A DNA stretch of 64,000 nucleotides from Pseudanabaena sp. Chao 1811 (GTDB lineage: Bacteria; Cyanobacteriota; Cyanobacteriia; Pseudanabaenales; Pseudanabaenaceae), in the NCBI RefSeq assembly GCF_027942295.1, contig NZ_CP101416.1:620001-684000 (forward strand), in the 5' to 3' direction. The notes below the pieces were generated by a model. The model saw nothing but the letters and a program-made list of their open reading frames with translations, ran no database searches and was not told the origin of the DNA. Each line of letters begins with the position of its first letter. The stretch's first letter is position 1. The position numbers and the translations under genes were made by a program. Shown one piece after another: positions 37,626 to 46,619 of this stretch.

Positions 37626-38043
37626 ATTCCATCACTTCCGCTAAGCGTTCAACCGCTAAAGTCAAACGTTCTTGGGGATCAGGCTTGACTTCAGGTGCGA
37701 CAGCTTCCTCTCGTTGTTTTTTGCGCTTCGCGGCTTCAAAGGTACGAATGATTAAAAAGATCACAAAGGCAATGACGAGAAAGTTGATCACAGCAGCAAG
37801 AAATACACCATATTTGATGCCATTGATTTGCAACTTGGCTAAATCTTCAACATTAGCAGCTTTGAGGGCAGGATTTAAAAGCAGAGGGGTGATGATGTCC
37901 TCGATCAAAGAGGTAACAATTTTTCCAAAAGCACCACCAATAATCACCGCAACTGCTAAATCAATCACATTACCTTTCAAAATGAATGCTTGAAAGTCTT
38001 TAATAAAACCACCAGCAGCCCGTTGCCCATTTTGCAAAGCCAT
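37618..38043 (-). CDS. mscL: Large-conductance mechanosensitive channel
   Basis: MscL opens under membrane tension to release solutes on osmotic downshock. The 141-residue protein has the N-terminal helix GGFIKDFQAFILKGNVIDLAVAVIIGGAFGKIV (TM1 with the gate) and TM2 GVFLAAVINFLVIAFVIFLIIR, then a charged C-terminal bundle (KKQREEAVAPEV). An MscS-type channel is encoded 1 kb away. Confidence 0.94.
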   Translation of the reverse strand: MALQNGQRAAGGFIKDFQAFILKGNVIDLAVAVIIGGAFGKIVTSLIEDIITPLLLNPALKAANVEDLAKLQINGIKYGVFLAAVINFLVIAFVIFLIIRTFEAAKRKKQREEAVAPEVKPDPQERLTLAVERLAEVMESK

Positions 38044-38074
38044 AACCTATTTCTCCTAAATTTGATTTGATCGG

Positions 38075-38111
38075 CAATCTACAAAGTTGACTTTGCCAAC
38101 TTTGTAGATTG
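38075..38111 (-). terminator. 17-bp hairpin, TTT loop, after gene 38136
   Basis: Arms CAATCTACAAAGTTGAC and GCCAACTTTGTAGATTG pair with one mismatch, lying between the 38136 gene and mscL on the same strand. Confidence 0.65.
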
Positions 38112-38135
38112 TTTTAAAGACGCTGAAAACAGTTT

Positions 38136-38552
38136 TTAATTATCATGCTTTTGATCACGTTTTGCTGATCGCACTTCATTACTCTTATTCCAAGGTAAGG
38201 CGATCGCCTGATGTCGATATAACCGATACATCAAATACATACAAGCCGCAAAATATCCTGAGCTTAAGGTTGCTTTGAGTAATTCTGTCGTCACTTGAAT
38301 TGACTGCCCATCACTGGGTACACCACCCATCGCACTATAGGAGATCGCCCAAGTCACCATCAAAGCGATCGCTACTTGGCTGACATCGCGTACCTTACGA
38401 CTACTCCTCTGCCGCACCAAAGCGATCGCCGATGGGATCAGCCCAAATACAGGCATCAAGCAAAAAAACATCTCGATTCTTTCCTTAGTAGAATCTCGTG
38501 ATATTTGCTCTGGAGTTTCAATTTGGCGATCGCGTTTAGGATAACGACTCAT
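38136..38552 (-). CDS. Hypothetical membrane protein
   Basis: The 138-residue protein has a basic N-terminus and likely three membrane segments (MFFCLMPVFGLIPSAIALV, VAIALMVTWAISYSAMG, and SSGYFAACMYLMYRLY). I do not recognise a family. It is the first gene of a minus-strand group with mscL downstream but separated by a hairpin. Confidence 0.65.
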   Translation of the reverse strand: MSRYPKRDRQIETPEQISRDSTKERIEMFFCLMPVFGLIPSAIALVRQRSSRKVRDVSQVAIALMVTWAISYSAMGGVPSDGQSIQVTTELLKATLSSGYFAACMYLMYRLYRHQAIALPWNKSNEVRSAKRDQKHDN

Positions 38553-38651
38553 AGATGTACCCTTACTCAGATGTTTATAGAGCGGCTTCGCTACTCTACA
38601 AGCTTATTTTACTGCGCGTTCCTAAGATCTCTCTGGGGCTTATTTTATGGC

Positions 38652-38693
38652 TAAAAACTACGGCACACGCACAAGCGTGTGCCGTAGTTTTTA
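38652..38693. terminator. Perfect 19-bp hairpin with four-base ACAA loop
   Basis: Arms TAAAAACTACGGCACACGC and exact complement. It lies upstream of gene 38136, directly abutting a miniature element, so it is not at an obvious gene end. Confidence 0.65.
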
Positions 38694-38839
38694 ACGACAG
38701 TTCGAGTTAAGCTGGCAAATTTTCAAAGCCCAAAAGTAAAAGCCTTGCGTAGCAAGGCTTTTACTTTTGGGCTTTGAGAGAGGGTTTGCGTAGCAAACCC
38801 TCTCTCAAAGCCCGTTTCAAATTATCCCGAACTCGCATT
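38693..38839. mobile_element. Double-hairpin miniature element (copy 2)
   Basis: It begins AACGACAGTTCGAGTTAA and ends ATTATCCCGAACTCGCATT, whose reverse complement (AATGCGAGTTCGGGATAAT) resembles the start. Inside are the same two hairpins as at 17574 and 39926, apices TTGC-GTA-GCAA. Confidence 0.82.
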
Positions 38840-38998
38840 TTTTAGTTGCGCCTAGCTACTTATAAATATTAATAAACTCATAAACTCTGTAGCATTTTTC
38901 CCAGCATCGTTCAAAATCTATAGATGTTGATGTCAGTGAATATTGCCATCTATATTTCTTATTAGTTTTATTAAGCTAAATTGGCATTTTGAATTTGA

Positions 38999-39049
38999 TT
39001 TTAGGGTTAGGCTGAGCATCATTTTGTACTGCTCAGCCTAACCCTAAAA
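38999..39049. repeat. Orphan perfect 20-bp inverted repeat, 11-base loop
   Basis: TTTTAGGGTTAGGCTGAGCA pairs exactly with 39030-39049. It sits 58 bp upstream of the MscS gene start and not at a gene end, so it may be regulatory or repeat-derived. Confidence 0.75.
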
Positions 39050-39107
39050 CCTCGCCACTATTAGCACCACTAAATCTCTCAACCAATAGGAGTATTTCTT
39101 TACAGTA

Positions 39108-39923
39108 ATGGATCCAACGACACTTCAAAATATTCTCTCCACAAATTTAAACCTGCTGGCTGGTGCAGCATTTAAGGTAATTGCAGCGATCATCCTCTGG
39201 TTTATTGGACGCAAACTCATCGATATTTCGATCAACATCACCTCACGCGCCCTCAGAAATCAGCGCATTGATCCCACACTGATCAGCTACCTGATTTCTA
39301 GCCTTGCGGTGCTATTAAATATCATTTTAGTAGTTGCCATTCTTGGTTACTTTGGTGTTGAAACAACGTCCTTTGCCGCACTGTTAGCGGCGGCTGGTGT
39401 AGCGATCGGAGCCGCATGGAGTGGATTGCTCGCTAATTTTGCCGCAGGTGCATTCCTGATTATCCTTCGCCCCTTCCAAGTTGGTGATTTCATTTCCGCC
39501 GCAGGCATCACAGGCACTGTTGTCGAGATTGGTCTATTTGTTACTACCATCAACACCCCTGATAATGTCCGCACGATCATCGGTAACAACAAACTGTTCT
39601 CTGAAAATATTCAAAACTTCTCTGCTAATGACTACCGCCGTGTCGATATTAAAGTACAGCTAGATCACTCAGTTAATCCTAGTGAAGCAATACGTGTTCT
39701 CCAAGAACGAATTGCCAATATTCCTAACGTAATTAGTAATCCTGTTCCTGTAATTGAGATCCTTGACTTCACTCCAATGGGTCCCGAATTAGCAGTACGT
39801 CCATTCTGCAACAACACCCACTATTGGCAAGTTTACTTTGACACCAATCGTGTCATCCGCGAAAGCTTTAGTGAGTCAGGCTTCCCCACTCCTAAACAAC
39901 ATTTCCAAATTCGCCAATCTTAA
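39108..39923 (+). CDS. MscS-family small mechanosensitive channel
   Basis: The 271-residue protein has three transmembrane helices (first at ~18-38; second ~62-86 LAVLLNIILVVAILGYFGV; pore TM3 with GVAIGAAWSGLLANFAAGAFLIILRPFQVGDFI), followed by a beta domain and a cytoplasmic vestibule. The Gly/Ala-rich TM3 and RPFQVGDFI are MscS hallmarks. It is length-typical. ATG 39108 is preceded by AGGAG (39088-39093 region). Confidence 0.9.
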   Translation: MDPTTLQNILSTNLNLLAGAAFKVIAAIILWFIGRKLIDISINITSRALRNQRIDPTLISYLISSLAVLLNIILVVAILGYFGVETTSFAALLAAAGVAIGAAWSGLLANFAAGAFLIILRPFQVGDFISAAGITGTVVEIGLFVTTINTPDNVRTIIGNNKLFSENIQNFSANDYRRVDIKVQLDHSVNPSEAIRVLQERIANIPNVISNPVPVIEILDFTPMGPELAVRPFCNNTHYWQVYFDTNRVIRESFSESGFPTPKQHFQIRQS

Positions 39924-39925
39924 GA

Positions 39926-40072
39926 AACGTCAATTCGGGTTAAGCTAGCAAATTTTAACAGCCCAAAAGTAAAAGCCTTGCGTAGCAAGGCTTTTACTTT
40001 TGGGCTTTGATAGAGGGTTTGCTACGCAAACCCTCTATCAAAGCCCATTTCAAATTATCCCGAACTCGCGTT
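39926..40072. mobile_element. Double-hairpin miniature element, complete (copy 3)
   Basis: This 147-bp copy has both ends: left AACGTCAATTCGGGTTAA, and right in reverse complement AACGCGAGTTCGGGATAA. Between are hairpins with stems AGCCCAAAAGTAAAAGCCTTGC and GATAGAGGGTTTGC. It lies two bases after the MscS stop. No transposase frame is inside, so it would depend on another element. Confidence 0.85.
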
Positions 40073-40079
40073 AAGAACC

Positions 40080-40106
40080 AACAAGCCCTGCATTGCGGGG
40101 CTTGTT
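40080..40106 (+). terminator. 12-bp hairpin, ATT loop
   Basis: AACAAGCCCTGC / GCGGGGCTTGTT with one mismatch, followed by TAGC. It comes after the miniature element, before zwf. Confidence 0.65.
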
Positions 40107-40194
40107 TAGCAGCGATCCTAAAGGAAAACATACGATATCTCTCGAACACTAGATGTATTGGCTAGAATCTAGCTAGCGTTCAACAACCGAGCCT

Positions 40195-41724
40195 GTGGTA
40201 CAAATACTCGAAAATCCCTTACGGGTTGGTTTACAGCAAGAAAGAACCCCTGAACCATTGATCCTTGTGATCTTCGGTGCATCAGGCGATTTAACCATCC
40301 GAAAGCTTGTTCCAGCAATCTACCATCTCAAACAGCAGCGTCGGCTGCCACCTGAACTGACCATCGTTGGCGTGGCCCGACGACCTTGGAGTCATGATTA
40401 TTTTCGTGAGCAAATGCGCGAGGGTATAGATAAGTTCTCAGTAGGCGTTGGGGCAGAAGCCATTTGGCAAGATTTTGCTGAAGGCTTGTACTATCAATCG
40501 CTGGATATGAGCAATCTTGATGATTATCGTAAGCTCGATGAATTGTTAGGAGAGATTGATAAAGAAAGAGGTACTCGCGGTAATCGAGTCTTTTATTTAG
40601 CAGTTTCGCCTAATTACTTCACCGATGCGATCGAGAAGCTAGGGCAAGCGGGAATGATTAAAAATGCCCAGAAAACTCGCGTGGTCATTGAGAAACCTTT
40701 TGGTAGAGATTTATCGTCCTGTCAAGATCTCAACCGCGTAGTGCAGAAAGCTTGTGATGAAAAACAGATCTATCGAATTGACCATTATCTAGGCAAAGAA
40801 ACGGTTCAAAATCTTTTGGTTTTGCGCTTTGCCAATGCCATTTTTGAGCCATTGTGGAATCGACAATTTATCGATCATGTGCAAATTACAGTTGCTGAGA
40901 CTGTTGGTGTGGAAGATCGGGCGGGCTATTACGAAAACTCTGGGGCGCTCAGAGATATGCTGCAAAACCATTTGATGCAGCTTTTCTGCTTAACTGCGAT
41001 GGAGCCACCTAACTCAATGGATGCCGATTCATTGCGAAATGAAAAGGTAAAGGTGATTCAAGCAACTCGTCTTGCCGATACTCGCAAACTAGAGCGATCG
41101 TGTGTACGCGCTCAATATAGTGAAGGTTGGATGAAAGGTAAGCAGGTACAGGGTTATCGCCATGAACCAAATGTTAATCCTGAATCCCTTGTGCCTACCT
41201 ATGTTGCGATGAAATTTGAAGTCAATAATTGGCGTTGGCAAGGTGTGCCTTTCTATTTGCGAACTGGGAAACGGATGCCGAAAAAGGTCAGTGAAATTGC
41301 GATTCAATTCCGTGATGTCCCCTATTTACTATTTCAGTCAGCCGCTAAGCAGGTTTCTCCCAACGTGCTAACACTAAGGATTCAACCTAATGAGGGGATC
41401 GCCTTAAAATTTGAGGCTAAGATGCCGGGGGCTGATCTGCGATCGCGTTCCGTAGAAATGGATTTCGGCTATGGCAAAACCTTTGGTATCGAAGGCTCCG
41501 ATGCTTATGATCGCTTGCTATTAGACTGTATGTTAGGCGATCAAACTCTATTTACACGCGGTGACGAAGTAGAAGCTGCTTGGAAAGTAGTAACACCTGC
41601 TCTTACTGCTTGGGAGCAGCCTAATGATCCCAGCGTCGTTCCTCAGTATGAGGCAGGCACTTGGGGACCAACGGAAGCAGAACAGCTAATCGAGCGTGAT
41701 GGACGACAGTGGCGACGACTATAA
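40195..41724 (+). CDS. zwf: Glucose-6-phosphate 1-dehydrogenase
   Basis: Zwf oxidises glucose-6-phosphate with NADP+, opening the oxidative pentose phosphate pathway used in the dark. The 509-residue sequence has the dinucleotide loop FGASGDLT (residues 27-34), the catalytic RIDHYLGKE (~194-202) and the EKPFGRD motif. The start is GTG. OpcA, encoded next, is its activator. Two hairpins lie between the genes, so opcA may also have its own promoter. Confidence 0.95.
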   Translation: MVQILENPLRVGLQQERTPEPLILVIFGASGDLTIRKLVPAIYHLKQQRRLPPELTIVGVARRPWSHDYFREQMREGIDKFSVGVGAEAIWQDFAEGLYYQSLDMSNLDDYRKLDELLGEIDKERGTRGNRVFYLAVSPNYFTDAIEKLGQAGMIKNAQKTRVVIEKPFGRDLSSCQDLNRVVQKACDEKQIYRIDHYLGKETVQNLLVLRFANAIFEPLWNRQFIDHVQITVAETVGVEDRAGYYENSGALRDMLQNHLMQLFCLTAMEPPNSMDADSLRNEKVKVIQATRLADTRKLERSCVRAQYSEGWMKGKQVQGYRHEPNVNPESLVPTYVAMKFEVNNWRWQGVPFYLRTGKRMPKKVSEIAIQFRDVPYLLFQSAAKQVSPNVLTLRIQPNEGIALKFEAKMPGADLRSRSVEMDFGYGKTFGIEGSDAYDRLLLDCMLGDQTLFTRGDEVEAAWKVVTPALTAWEQPNDPSVVPQYEAGTWGPTEAEQLIERDGRQWRRL

Positions 41725-41727
41725 ACC

Positions 41728-41760
41728 CTTAAATAAGTTGGCTGAGCCAACTTATTTAAG
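41728..41760 (+). terminator. zwf terminator, perfect 15-bp stem, TGA loop
   Basis: CTTAAATAAGTTGGC / exact complement, four bases after the zwf stop codon. No strong T-tract follows. Confidence 0.68.
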
Positions 41761-41770
41761 AACAAATAAT

Positions 41771-41807
41771 GTTTTAGAGATTTGGGTATATTCCAAATCT
41801 CTAAAAC
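41771..41807 (+). repeat. Perfect 15-bp inverted repeat before opcA
   Basis: GTTTTAGAGATTTGG pairs with 41793-41807 around a seven-base loop. It lies 40 bp upstream of the opcA start and could be a terminator or 5' leader structure. Confidence 0.65.
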
Positions 41808-41846
41808 TCAAGGTAAACGGTGTTGATTTAGATTTAACTTTTTCCT

Positions 41847-42968
41847 ATGAATACTCAAGCAACTCCCGTCGTATCTTTGCAAGCTCCCAAAGATGTCTCG
41901 GTATCCCAAGTCGAAGCAGAGCTAAGCAAAATCTGGCAGTCCTATGGTGAGAACTCTGCGGCTCGTGCCACCACCTTTAACCTATTAGTATATGAACCAG
42001 AAACCATTGGCGCAGCATCACGGATTGCTTCGGTAGAATCGATCGCTTCTCAAAGCCCCTGTCGAGTCATTGATCTCGTCACAGTTGAGGGGGAGGATCA
42101 AGGAATTTCCGCACAGGTAGCAGCTTATTGTCCAATTCAAAAAAGTCGTAGCTCCTTAATTTGTGGAGAATATATCACACTCTCTGGGGCAAAGACTTCC
42201 TTTGAGCGGGTGCATAGTATTCTTCCAGAATTGCTGATCCCCGATTTGCCTGTATTTCTCTGGTGGAAGGATAGCCCTGCTCCCAATACAAGAATGTTTG
42301 AGAAGTTGGTTAATTTAAGCGATCGCTTAATTATGGACTCGGCAACTTTTAGTAATTCTGAAGCAGACTTGCTAAAGGTCAAAGCAATGATCCAAGCTAG
42401 CACCCAAATTGCCGATCTCAACTGGCAAAGGCTAGCTCCTTGGCAAGAACTCACGGCTCAAGCCTTTGACCAACCCGATCGCCGTGCTGCCGTTTGGGAA
42501 ATCGATGGAATTACCATTGACTATGAACGCGGTAATAGTACCCAAGCCCTGATGTTTTTAGGCTGGATCGCTAGCCGTTTGGAATGGGAACCGATCGAAC
42601 GTACCAGTGAGGGTGGCGATTATGACATTCAGCATATTATTTTTGAGGGGCGACACGATCTCCGAATCAAAGCTGAACTCGCCGCGATCCCCGTTGGTGA
42701 TCCTGGCGAAGTAGTAGGTGATTTGATTGGGTTGCGCTTAACTGCTTCTAATCAAAATACTGATGCTTGTAATGTGTTCTGCTCTGAGTCAACGGGCTGT
42801 ATGCGGATGGAAGCTGGTGGCGGCGCACAGAACTATCGTGTGCATCAGGTGTCACCTTTATCTGATCAAAGTGCTGATACCCTACTCGGTCAACAGTTAC
42901 AACGCTGGGGGCGAGAGGTTCTTTTCGAGGAAAGTCTGGCACTCGTAGCAAAAATATTAACTCTATAA
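41847..42968 (+). CDS. opcA: Glucose-6-phosphate dehydrogenase assembly protein OpcA
   Basis: OpcA helps assemble and redox-activate cyanobacterial G6PDH. The 373-residue sequence has LWQSYGENSAARATTFNLLVYE-like N-terminal phrase (KIWQSYGENSAARATTFNLL), LIPDLPVFLWWKDSP in the middle, and WEPIERTSEGGDYDIQHIIFEG. It is next to zwf as in other cyanobacteria. The stop lies in the following hairpin. Confidence 0.94.
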   Translation: MNTQATPVVSLQAPKDVSVSQVEAELSKIWQSYGENSAARATTFNLLVYEPETIGAASRIASVESIASQSPCRVIDLVTVEGEDQGISAQVAAYCPIQKSRSSLICGEYITLSGAKTSFERVHSILPELLIPDLPVFLWWKDSPAPNTRMFEKLVNLSDRLIMDSATFSNSEADLLKVKAMIQASTQIADLNWQRLAPWQELTAQAFDQPDRRAAVWEIDGITIDYERGNSTQALMFLGWIASRLEWEPIERTSEGGDYDIQHIIFEGRHDLRIKAELAAIPVGDPGEVVGDLIGLRLTASNQNTDACNVFCSESTGCMRMEAGGGAQNYRVHQVSPLSDQSADTLLGQQLQRWGREVLFEESLALVAKILTL

Positions 42969-43000
42969 AGAAAGGCTCGCTAAGCGAGCCTTTCTTTATA
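42964..43000 (+). terminator. opcA terminator, perfect 17-bp stem, TAA loop
   Basis: TATAAAGAAAGGCTCGC / exact complement, apex TCGC-TAA-GCGA; the opcA stop codon is in the left arm. Confidence 0.8.
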
Positions 43001-43002
43001 TA

Positions 43003-43039
43003 AATCAAAAAAGGGCTGCAACGCAGCCCTTTTTTGATT
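43003..43039. terminator. Perfect 17-bp hairpin, AAC loop
   Basis: AATCAAAAAAGGGCTGC / exact complement with T-tracts both ways. It closes the minus-strand gene at 43038 and backs up opcA. Confidence 0.82.
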
Positions 43040-43364
43040 AAAATTCTTCGATTTCTAGTTGTCCGACAATAAAGGCGACACAGCCAAATGCACAGGTAAT
43101 GGGTAGGGGATTTTTAAAGATAAAACTAAATATTGATGCAATGCAGGAAATCGTGATCGCAGCTAATGTCCAAAACTTTTCATCATCACTCATCCCCTTA
43201 GCAGCTTTGATCTCTCGAAGGGTATCGTTAGGGATTGGTAAGGGCATGACAGAGCTGGGCGGAAATGCCCAATAATTACAGCAGCGCTCTACAAATAGGT
43301 CAGTCCAACCATTTTCTTGACACCATTCGTCAATCCATTCATCCCGAAAACGCTTCATATGCAC
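43038..43364 (-). CDS. Conserved cyanobacterial small membrane protein
   Basis: The 108-residue protein has an N-terminal region with paired Cys (DEWCQENGWTDLFVERCCNYWAFPP), then ALRE-type segment DTLREIKAAKGMSDDEKFW, and two membrane segments (TLAAITISCIASIFSFIF and PITCAFGCVAFIVGQL). Function unknown. The second ATG (two codons in) is an alternative start. Confidence 0.7.
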   Translation of the reverse strand: MHMKRFRDEWIDEWCQENGWTDLFVERCCNYWAFPPSSVMPLPIPNDTLREIKAAKGMSDDEKFWTLAAITISCIASIFSFIFKNPLPITCAFGCVAFIVGQLEIEEF

Positions 43365-43391
43365 AAGTTGTCAGTTGGTCTATAAAAAGAG

Positions 43392-43423
43392 AAACATGAG
43401 TAGCATTTGCGCTGCTCATGTTT
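43392..43423. repeat. 13-bp imperfect inverted repeat
   Basis: AAACATGAG / CTCATGTTT plus inner pairs around ATTTGC. It lies upstream of gene 43038. Confidence 0.5.
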
Positions 43424-43483
43424 ATTTTATTTAGATTAACAGAGTATCTATTGATTGGGTTATAAGTTACAAAAACTTAAAGT

Positions 43484-43625
43484 AACGTCAGTTCGATCAA
43501 GCTTGCAAATTTTAAAACCCCAGAAGCAAAAGACCTGCCTAGTAAGTCTTTTGCTTCTGGGATTTGAGAGAGCGTTGGCGTAGCAAACCCTCTCTCAAAT
43601 CCCGTTTTAAAGTATCTCCAATGCT
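43484..43625. mobile_element. Double-hairpin miniature element, diverged (copy 4)
   Basis: It starts AACGTCAGTTCGATCAA and has decayed versions of both hairpins (ACCCCAGAAGCAAAAGA... and GAGAGAGCGTTGGCG...). The right end (AGTATCTCCAATGC) is degenerate. It is the oldest-looking of the four copies. Confidence 0.72.
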
Positions 43626-43634
43626 TATAGCTTT

Positions 43635-43931
43635 TTATTGCTTAGCTTCAACATTTACAAATGAGTTATCACAAAGATCAAAAGTTTCAGTTTTCCCAGC
43701 AGCTAAAGATGAAGTCAAGAAGGATTTACTGATCTTCCCTTCGCTATCACGACGATTGACAGATACATTGCTCACTGCTCGTCCAGTGGTATTTGTGGCT
43801 GTATAGGTAACACAATTCTGTCTGGGGGATTGTTTAGTTGAAATAGGGAGATAAACTGTTGCAGCTTGAGCCTGACCAACAATTTGTACTTGAGTATTAG
43901 AGATTGCTGTACTTAGAAATAAATCAAACAT
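43635..43931 (-). CDS. Small protein, probably secreted
   Basis: The 98-residue product reads MFDLFLSTAISNTQVQIVGQAQAATVYLPI, then a beta-rich part with two Cys (QNCVTYTATN and FDLCDNSFVN) that could form a disulphide. The N-terminus is only weakly signal-like and might be part of a longer, damaged start. No family recognised. Confidence 0.5.
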   Translation of the reverse strand: MFDLFLSTAISNTQVQIVGQAQAATVYLPISTKQSPRQNCVTYTATNTTGRAVSNVSVNRRDSEGKISKSFLTSSLAAGKTETFDLCDNSFVNVEAKQ

Positions 43932-44045
43932 ATTTTTTAGAATATCGTGAGCTAAATAATAGATATTCCCCTCTAAAAAATAATATTAACTTTATTTCAA
44001 TGACAAATAACCATATTAAAGGAGTTTATATAAATTTTTTGAGTT

Positions 44046-44090
44046 ATTCAAGGGAAAGCTCTATCCATCAAATAGGGCTTTCCCTTGAAT
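44046..44090 (-). terminator. Hairpin after the AI-2E family gene
   Basis: ATTCAAGGGAAAGC / GCTTTCCCTTGAAT plus four inner pairs, eight bases past the stop at 44098. Confidence 0.7.
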
Positions 44091-44097
44091 CTCTTTG

Positions 44098-45204
44098 TTA
44101 CTTAATTACAACTTCTGTATGTTCCTCAGCGATCGCCTTTATTTCTTCTTTCGTCGGTGGAATCTTGACACCACGGATCGTATCAAAGGTTCCTTTGATA
44201 AAACCAGCGATCGGTACTGCTACCAGCAAGCCTAAAACACCATTCAACTTAAACCCAATATCGAGAGAAATTAACATCCAGACTGGATTTAGCCCCGTTA
44301 ACTCCCCAACAATACGGGGACCTAATACATTTTCCACGACCTGAATAACAGCTACAGCTACCAGCAAAACCTTTACTCCCAACCAAAAGTTTTGTAGGGC
44401 AAGCAAGAGGCTAATCGTGATAATTGATGTTGAGCCACCAAGGGGAATTAAACTCGCAATCCCAATTCCAAATCCAAACAGTTGGGCTAAGGGGACACCT
44501 AAAATGAGCAGGGCAGTGGTTTGACATATACCAAGAATCGTAGCTAAAGTAACCTGTCCGACAATAAAGCGCTCAAAATTGCGAGGGAGTAAATTACGTA
44601 CCTGATCATTCCATTTTTGAGGCAGCCAGCTTAGCAATCCATTCCACAGATCTTGCCCACGCAGAACTAGAAAAATGGAAAAGACTAAAGTTAGAAAGAT
44701 GTTGACGATACTACCGATCGCACCAAAGACAAGTCCAAAAAGCTGACTCGTTAAAGATCTCAATACACCAGTTAGTTTTTCAATTAATTGATTAAAAGTA
44801 CTGCTGATATCGATTGGTAATTGCTGCGCGATCGCCCAAGTCTCAAGGGTTTGCAACTGCTGCTGACCTGACTTAATCCAATCAGGCAGACGCACAAGTA
44901 ATTCATTTGCCTGTGCCAAAATTAGCGGTACAAGAAAAATGGCTAGAGTGCCAAGCAGCATGAAAAATATGAGGATCACTAATCCTGCGGCGATACCTCG
45001 CTTTACTCTCAATTTAATTAGAAAGCGAATGGGATAATCTAGCAAAAACGAAATCACTGTTGCCGTAATGAGAATACTAACTAATGGTTGCAATTCTCTA
45101 CCAAGCAATAGCAATAGCCACCCGTTCAGGAAAATTAACGGGAAGGTTAAGCCCAGTGAAAACCAACGAGGCAACTTATTGAGGGTCTCAATCATACGAA
45201 ACAA
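44098..45204 (-). CDS. AI-2E family (PerM-like) membrane protein
   Basis: The 368-residue polytopic protein has paired helices at the N-terminus (WFSLGLTFPLIFLNGWLLLL; LVSILITATVISFLLDYPI), a central amphipathic domain (LLVRLPDWIKSGQQQLQTL), and a C-terminal block with FGFGIGIASLIPLGGSTSI and GPRIVGELTGLNPVWML, typical of the family. Members include the AI-2 exporter TqsA and Na+/H+ antiporter-like proteins; substrate unassigned. Confidence 0.87.
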   Translation of the reverse strand: MFRMIETLNKLPRWFSLGLTFPLIFLNGWLLLLLGRELQPLVSILITATVISFLLDYPIRFLIKLRVKRGIAAGLVILIFFMLLGTLAIFLVPLILAQANELLVRLPDWIKSGQQQLQTLETWAIAQQLPIDISSTFNQLIEKLTGVLRSLTSQLFGLVFGAIGSIVNIFLTLVFSIFLVLRGQDLWNGLLSWLPQKWNDQVRNLLPRNFERFIVGQVTLATILGICQTTALLILGVPLAQLFGFGIGIASLIPLGGSTSIITISLLLALQNFWLGVKVLLVAVAVIQVVENVLGPRIVGELTGLNPVWMLISLDIGFKLNGVLGLLVAVPIAGFIKGTFDTIRGVKIPPTKEEIKAIAEEHTEVVIK

Positions 45205-45321
45205 TGCGACGCGCTAGATATCTATGTATAAAGTGTAAGTTAAAACACAACTTTTCACTTTTTCCATGGTAGCCAATAAATAAGAGAGTTGCTTGTTTTG
45301 CTGGGTCTCAGACATCAGCAA

Positions 45322-46023
45322 TTAACCCAAATAAGCCTGACGCACTCTTTCATCAATCAATAAGTCTGATGCTTGCCCCTCAATTGTAATTATTCCTGAC
45401 TCCATCACATAGCCACGATTCGCATTTTGTAAGGCTAAGTTAGCATTTTGTTCTACCAATAAAATCGTTACACCAGACTTATTCAGTTCCACAATCGTTT
45501 TAAAAATTTCTCGTACAATTTGCGGCGCTAAGCCTAAGCTCGGTTCATCTAGCAGTAATAACTTCGGGCGACTCATCACCGCACGGGCGATCGCTAACAT
45601 TTGTTGTTCGCCACCACTTAGGGTTCCAGCGAGTTGATCGCGGCGCTCACCGAGGCGTGGAAATATCTGAAATTGCTTTTCGATATCGGCTTTAATCCCC
45701 CAGCGATCGCTCCGCAAAAAAGCACCGAGTTCCAAATTATCTAATACCGTTTGTCGAGCTAATACTCGGCGACCTTCGGGACTATGGGCAATGCCAGCTT
45801 GCACCACTTGATCAGGTCTTAAGCTCGTAATATTTTTGCCGTTGTAGAGGATCTGTCCCGATCGCGGTGATACCAAGCGCGAAATAGTGCGTAAAGTTGT
45901 CGTTTTGCCCGCACCATTTGCCCCGATTAAAGTGACAACTTCACCCTCATTGACAGTCAAGCTCACATCTTGCAAAGCCTGAATTCCGCCATAGTTAACA
46001 CTAAGGTTGTTGATTTCTAACAT
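45322..46023 (-). CDS. livF: ABC transporter ATPase, LivF type
   Basis: The 233-residue ATPase has Walker A GANGAGKTTTLRTI (~33-46), signature LSGGEQQMLAIARAV (~134), Walker B LLLLDEPSLGLAP and the switch His region replaced by LLVEQNANLAL, typical of LivF of branched-chain amino acid importers. LivG, the permeases and the binding protein are not nearby, a scattered arrangement also seen for the Nat systems of cyanobacteria. Urea-type UrtE is an alternative. Confidence 0.85.
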   Translation of the reverse strand: MLEINNLSVNYGGIQALQDVSLTVNEGEVVTLIGANGAGKTTTLRTISRLVSPRSGQILYNGKNITSLRPDQVVQAGIAHSPEGRRVLARQTVLDNLELGAFLRSDRWGIKADIEKQFQIFPRLGERRDQLAGTLSGGEQQMLAIARAVMSRPKLLLLDEPSLGLAPQIVREIFKTIVELNKSGVTILLVEQNANLALQNANRGYVMESGIITIEGQASDLLIDERVRQAYLG

Positions 46024-46105
46024 TGGATCATTTTATCTTGCCATCTAAAATTATCACTCTAAAAATGAGACTTAGAGCTTTAGATCGACTAATCTTATAT
46101 TTTAA

Positions 46106-46140
46106 TAAGTATAGGCGGCGCTTCACGCCGCCTATACTTA
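46106..46140. terminator. 15-bp hairpin, TTC loop
   Basis: TAAGTATAGGCGGCG / exact complement, apex GC-TTC-AC. It lies between gene 46161 (its 3' side) and livF. Confidence 0.72.
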
Positions 46141-46160
46141 CCTATTTAGCACTACTAATC

Positions 46161-46577
46161 TCATACTTTTGTTAATGGCTCAATTGGAAGATCTTGATCA
46201 ATTTCAAGCACTGTGATTATGGCATTTTCAACTACAGTGTTTCCTATAATTGTGTTATGCAATGCTTCAAACTTTGACTCTACTTCAATAATGTCTTCGT
46301 AGTGAAGAATTACATGGTAAAAACTATCAATGACTTCTCCTGTTTCTGATTTTTTTGTTTCTTCCCAATCGATGTTTTGTTGTTGATCCTCAGCAACCTG
46401 TCGATAGCTTGCTGCTAGCTTTTCCAGCGCATTAGCGATCGCATGTTCTCTTGTCTGACCATAGCAGCGAATAGTATTAGTGGAGAGGTCTGACAGTTCG
46501 CAGATATACCACCCATTATTTTGTGGATATACATTAATTGCAAAATTTTCAGTGATGGAATTGCTGATTTCTGTCAT
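46161..46577 (-). CDS. Hypothetical protein
   Basis: The 138-residue protein from MTEISNSITENFAINVYPQ contains WYICELSDLSTNTIRCYGQTREHAIANALEKLAASYR, resembling a small HicB/DUF1902-like αβ unit, and an acidic C-terminus. A longer frame to 46691 is rejected because it runs through a miniature element. Function unknown. Confidence 0.6.
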   Translation of the reverse strand: MTEISNSITENFAINVYPQNNGWYICELSDLSTNTIRCYGQTREHAIANALEKLAASYRQVAEDQQQNIDWEETKKSETGEVIDSFYHVILHYEDIIEVESKFEALHNTIIGNTVVENAIITVLEIDQDLPIEPLTKV

Positions 46578-46619
46578 AAGCCTGAACATTGAAATCTTTT
46601 GGACATTATATTTTTCTAA

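Larger units (their letters stand above)
38553..39107. other. 555-bp gap with three repeat structures
   Basis: This divergent region between 38136 and the MscS gene holds a 19-bp hairpin at 38652-38693, a miniature element at 38693-38839, and a perfect 20-bp hairpin with an 11-base loop at 38999-39049. No protein-coding frame is credible. Confidence 0.8.
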
